From Flavobacteriales bacterium (GTDB lineage: Bacteria; Bacteroidota; Bacteroidia; Flavobacteriales_D; Sanyastnellaceae): 60,256 nt of DNA. A program made the translations under genes and the position numbers. Below are positions 56,583-60,256 of this stretch, in pieces. The stretch's first letter is position 1. Every line of letters begins with the position of its first letter. The DNA lies in contig JADFAK010000027.1 of NCBI GenBank assembly GCA_015665315.1, positions 1 to 60,256 on the forward strand, given 5' to 3'. The notes beneath the pieces are model-generated. The model made no database searches. It was not told the origin of the DNA and saw nothing but the letters and a program-made list of their open reading frames with translations.

Positions 56583-57727
56583 TGGGCTACCTCCAATACT
56601 TTAGCAATAACAAAGTCTTGCTCTTCATTGGTGAGCGAAGGGAACATGGGCAAACTCAGGCATTGGGAGTAGTACAGCTCAGCGTTAGGGAAATCGCCTT
56701 TTGCGAAGCCTAAAGTTTGAAAGTAGGGGAGTAAGTTGAGCGGAATATAGTGTACTTGGGCAAATATGTTGTTGGCCCGCAAATGATCATATACCTCCTT
56801 GCGATTCTTGAGAAGCACCACGAATAAATGGTAGGCGTTATCGAAATTCTTGGGCTGACGTAATGGACTCACCGCCGTTTCGGCAAATGCTTGTGTATAG
56901 CGTTGAGCAATTTCTCGTCGGCGAAGAATACCTGCATCCGCTCTTTTTAGCTGTGAATTGCCGAGTGCACATTGGATATCCGTGATTCTGTAATTGTAGC
57001 CCAATTCCTGCATTTCGTAGTACCAGCTGCCATGATCTTCTTGCATGTTGTCTTTGGTAATGCCGTGCGATCGAAGTAGTCGCAAGCGCTTGGCCATGGC
57101 ATCATCGTTGGTCGTCACCATACCTCCTTCACCGCAGGCGATATGCTTGACAGGATGAAAAGAGAAAATAGTCATGTCGGCCAAGCTACTGTCTCCACAT
57201 TTGCGCGTAGCGCCCATAGAATCAATAAAACTACCCCCAGGAGCGTGGCAAGCATCTTCGATCAAGCCAAGGTTGTACTCATCGGCTAGTTGTCGGCAGC
57301 GCTCCATATCCACAGGCAAACCAGCCAAATCAACTGGGCTGAGGACTTTGTACTTTCCTCGGGGAGTTATTTTAAGCATGGATTCCACTTGATCGAGGTC
57401 GATCAATCCAGTGGTCGGATCGATATCGGCCATTTCCACTTGAGCACCGCAATAAAGCGCGGCATTGGCCGTAGCAGCAAAAGTTATCGGAGTCGTTATA
57501 ATCGTGTCTCCCGGTCCGCAATCAAGCGTGAGGTAAGCCAAGTGCAAAGCCGTCGTGCCGTTATTGACAGCAACCGCATGTTTGGCTCCTACGTATTGGG
57601 CAAAATTCTTTTCGAATTCGGCAATTTGTGGACCTTGAGTGAGGAAGTCGTGTTGTAAAGCTGTGGCCACAGCGTCCAGGTCGTCTTGCGTGATTTCCTG
57701 TCGGCCATACGGAATCGCTTTAGGCAT
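56579..57727 (-). CDS. pseC: UDP-4-amino-4,6-dideoxy-N-acetyl-beta-L-altrosamine transaminase
   Basis: The protein has 382 residues from the ATG at 57727 (overlaps pseB by eight bases). Fold type I sugar aminotransferase: AVNNGTTALHLAYL near 54-67, LIEDACHAPGGSF (Asp for the PLP nitrogen) and the cofactor lysine in IFSFHPVKHIACGEGGMV (Lys194). Uses glutamate to aminate the 4-keto sugar made by PseB. The neighbouring genes support PseC among DegT/DnrJ relatives. Confidence 0.93.
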   Translation of the reverse strand: MPKAIPYGRQEITQDDLDAVATALQHDFLTQGPQIAEFEKNFAQYVGAKHAVAVNNGTTALHLAYLTLDCGPGDTIITTPITFAATANAALYCGAQVEMADIDPTTGLIDLDQVESMLKITPRGKYKVLSPVDLAGLPVDMERCRQLADEYNLGLIEDACHAPGGSFIDSMGATRKCGDSSLADMTIFSFHPVKHIACGEGGMVTTNDDAMAKRLRLLRSHGITKDNMQEDHGSWYYEMQELGYNYRITDIQCALGNSQLKRADAGILRRREIAQRYTQAFAETAVSPLRQPKNFDNAYHLFVVLLKNRKEVYDHLRANNIFAQVHYIPLNLLPYFQTLGFAKGDFPNAELYYSQCLSLPMFPSLTNEEQDFVIAKVLEVAQ

Positions 57728-58751
57728 GCGCTTCAACTTTGAAGTTGGGGTCTACATGCTCACGAATGAGGCTTCTAATTTCTTCAACTCCCACCCACTG
57801 ATCGTTGGTAGCACTGTTGTAGTTGAATCCTTCTTTTACCTTCGTTGCTCCCATTTTCTCAATGAAGTCATCGAGGTTCCAAACTGGAGATTGCGGCAGA
57901 ATGGCGTAGTACTTTCCGAGATCGTAGGTCGTGTACGAATCGGGTGAAGTGATCATTTCTTCGTGCACTTTCTCACCTGGGCGGATGCCAATCACCTTTT
58001 GCTCGCAATTAGGACCTACGGCCTCTGCGACGTCGGTAATGAGGTATGAAGGGATTTTCGGAACGAATATTTCACCACCCCAAGCATTGGCCATCGCATG
58101 GAAAACCATGTCAACACCCCCTTGAAGTGATATATTGAATCGCGTCATTTTCGGATCAGTGATAGGCAATACACCTTCGTCTCTTTTATTCAAGAAGAAA
58201 GGAATAACCGAGCCATTGGATCCCATAACGTTGCCATACCGAACAACTGAAAGTTTGATTTCGTTCCAACCTTTGATGTTGTTGGCAGCAATGAATAGCT
58301 TATCAGAACACAATTTTGTCGCTCCGTATAAGTTGATAGGGGCCGCAGCTTTATCTGTAGATAGTGCTACAACATTCTTAACTCCCGTTTCGAAACAAGC
58401 ATTCACCACGTTTTCGGCACCGAGTACATTGGTTTTTACACATTCCATTGGGTTGTATTCGGCAATGTGAACGTGTTTCATAGCTGCTGCGTGGATGACA
58501 AATTCGATTCCCTGCATGGCGCGCACGAGTCGGTCATAGTCTCTTACATCACCGACGAAATAACGTATGGCTTTGTATTCTTTATCAGACCACTTGAGAT
58601 TCATCTGATATTGCTTCTGCTCGTCACGACTAAAAATCACGAGACGTTTGACCTTGGGCCAGCGAGTTAGAATTTCTTCTGTGAGTTTCTGTCCAAGGGA
58701 TCCAGTGCCGCCGGTAATAAGTACCGACTTACCATTGAGGTCAAGGTTCAT
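57720..58751 (-). CDS. pseB: UDP-N-acetylglucosamine 4,6-dehydratase (inverting)
   Basis: The protein has 343 residues. It turns UDP-GlcNAc into UDP-2-acetamido-2,6-dideoxy-beta-L-arabino-hexos-4-ulose, the first step of pseudaminic acid synthesis. The NAD(P) loop is TGGTGSLG (13-20), and the catalytic region STDKAAAPINLYGATK (131-146) has the PseB/FlaA1 form rather than the epimerase form. The C-terminal part (GIRPGEKVHEEMI) is typical. First gene after its own -7 box, so it starts the Pse unit. Confidence 0.95.
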   Translation of the reverse strand: MNLDLNGKSVLITGGTGSLGQKLTEEILTRWPKVKRLVIFSRDEQKQYQMNLKWSDKEYKAIRYFVGDVRDYDRLVRAMQGIEFVIHAAAMKHVHIAEYNPMECVKTNVLGAENVVNACFETGVKNVVALSTDKAAAPINLYGATKLCSDKLFIAANNIKGWNEIKLSVVRYGNVMGSNGSVIPFFLNKRDEGVLPITDPKMTRFNISLQGGVDMVFHAMANAWGGEIFVPKIPSYLITDVAEAVGPNCEQKVIGIRPGEKVHEEMITSPDSYTTYDLGKYYAILPQSPVWNLDDFIEKMGATKVKEGFNYNSATNDQWVGVEEIRSLIREHVDPNFKVEAHA

Positions 58752-58787
58752 AAGCTATTCTTTAGACGGATTGGTCCGTTCGAGGTG

Positions 58788-58795
58788 CAAAAATA
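58788..58795 (-). promoter_or_regulatory. -7 box for the pseudaminic acid / glycan unit
   Basis: The minus strand reads TATTTTTG, an exact TAnnTTTG, 37 bases before the pseB ATG. No TTG is seen 19-21 bases upstream. The 65-base gap after cysN also carries a small ACGGA/TCCGT hairpin (58766-58779) in the leader. Confidence 0.5.
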
Positions 58796-58816
58796 CTATA
58801 TCTTGAAGAAAGGGCA

Positions 58817-60061
58817 CTATAGATTGATGACTCCGGCCGCAACACAGTTCAAAGTATGTGGGTCGATAAGGATAAATGCCCCCGTAGTCCGGTTGCGGGA
58901 ATAGGGATCTACGAATAAGGGTGATGCCGTTTTAATGGACACGCGCGCAATGTCATTGGTGCTTATAGCTAGATCTTCTTGATCCCTATGAAGGGTGTTG
59001 ATATCAATTTTATAGCGCACATCTTGGATCAATGCTTTGACTTCTCTTGAAGTATGCTTGAGAATATACTTGGTCCGCGCGACATTTGGTGAGTTGCCAA
59101 GCCAACAGATAAGGGCCTCAAATTGTTGTAATTCTTGCGGCTGGTTGTTAATACGCGCGAGCATATCACCTCGTCCTACGTCGATGTCGTCTTGAAGTTC
59201 AATTGCGACAGACATGGGAGGAAAGGCAACTTCGACTTCTTTTCCAGCAATTGAAATACGTGAAATAGTAGACTCCAATCCAGATGGAAGAGCCACAATG
59301 CGGTCGCCTTTCTTAAAAATGCCACCAGCCACGCTACCAGCTACTGCCCGGAAATCATGGAATTGATCGCTAGTTGGCCGAATAACCGTCTGCACTGGAA
59401 AGCGACAGTCCACCAAGTTATTATCCGAACTGATATAGCAGTTTTCGAGGGTATATAGCAAGGTAGCGCCATCGTACCAAGGCATGTTTTGACTTTTGTC
59501 GACGACATTGTCACCGTGCAAAGCACTCACGGGGACGAATTGAATATCGATGCTTTCAAGCTTGGCGGCAAAATTTCTGTAATTGGCAACTATTTGGTCG
59601 TACACCGATTGATCATGATTCACGAGGTCCATCTTATTGACGCACACGACCACATGTTGGATTTGCAACATGGAAGCAATAAAACTATGTCGTTGGGTCT
59701 GCTCCGTGAGACCGTTTCGTGCGTCCACAATAATCAATGCTATGTCGGCCGTTGAGGCCCCAGTGACCATGTTTCGGGTATACTGGATATGTCCTGGACA
59801 ATCGGCCACGATAAACTTACGCTTGGGCGTAGCAAAGTATCTGTAAGCCACGTCGATGGTAATCCCTTGTTCGCGCTCGTCCTTCAGACCATCAGTCAAA
59901 TAGGCAAGGTGAAGTGTATCGAGGCCTTTTCGTTCGGATTCCAAGGTGACCCGATCAACTTGATCTTGAAAGAGTGACTTTGAGTCGTAAAGGAGTCGGC
60001 CAATAAGCGTGCTTTTTCCGTCATCAACACTACCTGCGGTTATAAATCGAACTAAGTCCAT
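58817..60061 (-). CDS. cysN: Sulfate adenylyltransferase, GTPase subunit
   Basis: The protein has 414 residues. It is an EF-Tu-like GTPase that drives CysD to make adenosine phosphosulfate. Motifs: P-loop GSVDDGKST (10-18), DCPGH (87-91), NKMD (142-145), followed by beta-barrel domains. No APS kinase domain is fused to the C-terminus (unlike CysNC). Its start overlaps the cysD stop by one base (TGATG). The APS formed may feed cysteine synthesis or sulfation. Confidence 0.97.
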   Translation of the reverse strand: MDLVRFITAGSVDDGKSTLIGRLLYDSKSLFQDQVDRVTLESERKGLDTLHLAYLTDGLKDEREQGITIDVAYRYFATPKRKFIVADCPGHIQYTRNMVTGASTADIALIIVDARNGLTEQTQRHSFIASMLQIQHVVVCVNKMDLVNHDQSVYDQIVANYRNFAAKLESIDIQFVPVSALHGDNVVDKSQNMPWYDGATLLYTLENCYISSDNNLVDCRFPVQTVIRPTSDQFHDFRAVAGSVAGGIFKKGDRIVALPSGLESTISRISIAGKEVEVAFPPMSVAIELQDDIDVGRGDMLARINNQPQELQQFEALICWLGNSPNVARTKYILKHTSREVKALIQDVRYKIDINTLHRDQEDLAISTNDIARVSIKTASPLFVDPYSRNRTTGAFILIDPHTLNCVAAGVINL

Positions 60062-60256
60062 CAGAAATACCCCTCCCTTTTTCGATCCTCCATGGCCGTT
60101 TCTGAACGCTGGTCATCCACACGATTTCCGCGTTCAGTTTCTCGGGTAGCGGCGACTTCAATGATTATTTTTTCTAGGTTGTCGGCATCCGACTCTATTG
60201 CTCCAGTGATGGTCATGTCTCCCAGCGTTCTGAAGCGTACGAGCTTCTCTTCGACA
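60061..60256 (-). CDS. cysD: Sulfate adenylyltransferase, small subunit (C-terminus; rest outside window)
   Basis: Only the last 64 codons are in the window, read on the minus strand to a TGA at 60061-60063. The sequence FRTLGDMTITGAIESDADN followed by RETERGNRVDDQ and the ending MEDRKREGYF match the C-terminus of CysD (PAPS-reductase-like family). It lies just upstream of cysN with a one-base overlap, as in the standard cysDN pair. Confidence 0.93.
   Translation of the reverse strand, partial: VEEKLVRFRTLGDMTITGAIESDADNLEKIIIEVAATRETERGNRVDDQRSETAMEDRKREGYF

Noticed and set aside
39173-60256. Horizontal transfer island (transposase, integrase, tRNA junction)
   Set aside because: No mobile gene, repeat or tRNA was seen at either side; only gene content suggests exchange.
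1-60256. CRISPR array, tandem repeats, insertion sequences, tRNA or rRNA
   Set aside because: Reading both strands I saw no regular spaced repeats, cloverleaf ends or transposase frames.

Overview
This 60,256-base window looks like chromosomal DNA of a marine-type member of the Bacteroidota, most likely Flavobacteriales near the Cryomorphaceae/Schleiferiaceae; that placement is inferred from gene content. The supporting signs are a TonB-dependent receptor with an N-terminal carboxypeptidase-like domain, secreted proteins ending in type IX secretion (T9SS) sorting domains of both the A and B kinds, a DUF6089 barrel, a trio of SurA-like chaperones, and promoters of the Bacteroidota form TTG-N19..21-TAnnTTTG with almost no Shine-Dalgarno sites. 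I see no tRNA, rRNA, CRISPR array, transposase or phage gene.

Layout. 1-6694 (minus): a TonB-dependent receptor and a large secreted partner cut by the window edge. 6977-10269 (minus): a small basic secreted protein, a secreted YD-like protein and a thioredoxin/DUF255 lipoprotein. 10489-13173 (plus): an orphan six-helix histidine kinase and glyA, closed by a strong two-way terminator. 13244-22595 (minus): Fur-family regulator, STAS protein, purA and an LptA/OstA-like protein in one tight unit, then a 1,889-residue T9SS beta-propeller protein. 22711-26297 (minus): RelA/SpoT-type enzyme and fumarylacetoacetase, each with its own promoter. 26465-27953 (plus): a DUF5819 plus HTTM membrane pair resembling SdpA/SdpB. 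27950-34647 (minus): MoxR ATPase, three SurA-like chaperone genes and guaB. 34765-39063: a T9SS type B fibronectin protein, an NMO/FabK-like flavoprotein and the DUF6089 barrel.

39173-60256 (minus) is one long surface-glycan region: partial cysD, cysN, a complete CMP-pseudaminic acid pathway (pseB, pseC, an aldo/keto reductase, pseF, pseG, pseH, pseI), an unrecognised 439-residue protein that I propose as the pseudaminic acid transferase, four GT-B glycosyltransferases, one GT2 glycosyltransferase, a methyltransferase, two acyltransferases, a Wzy-like polymerase, a sugar epimerase and a glutamine-dependent asparagine synthetase. Nearly all of these genes overlap or sit within a few bases of each other. 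Together they can make an acidic nonulosonic sugar and build it into a repeat-unit polysaccharide that is acylated, methylated or amidated. No flippase (Wzx) or initiating phosphoglycosyltransferase lies in the window, so the locus probably continues or these functions are elsewhere.

Most interesting leads: the 439-residue candidate transferase behind pseI, the SdpAB-like DUF5819/HTTM pair without a visible toxin gene, promoters that overrule apparent start codons (including three TTG starts and two nearly leaderless genes), and a recurring GCC-N3/4-GGC oligonucleotide.
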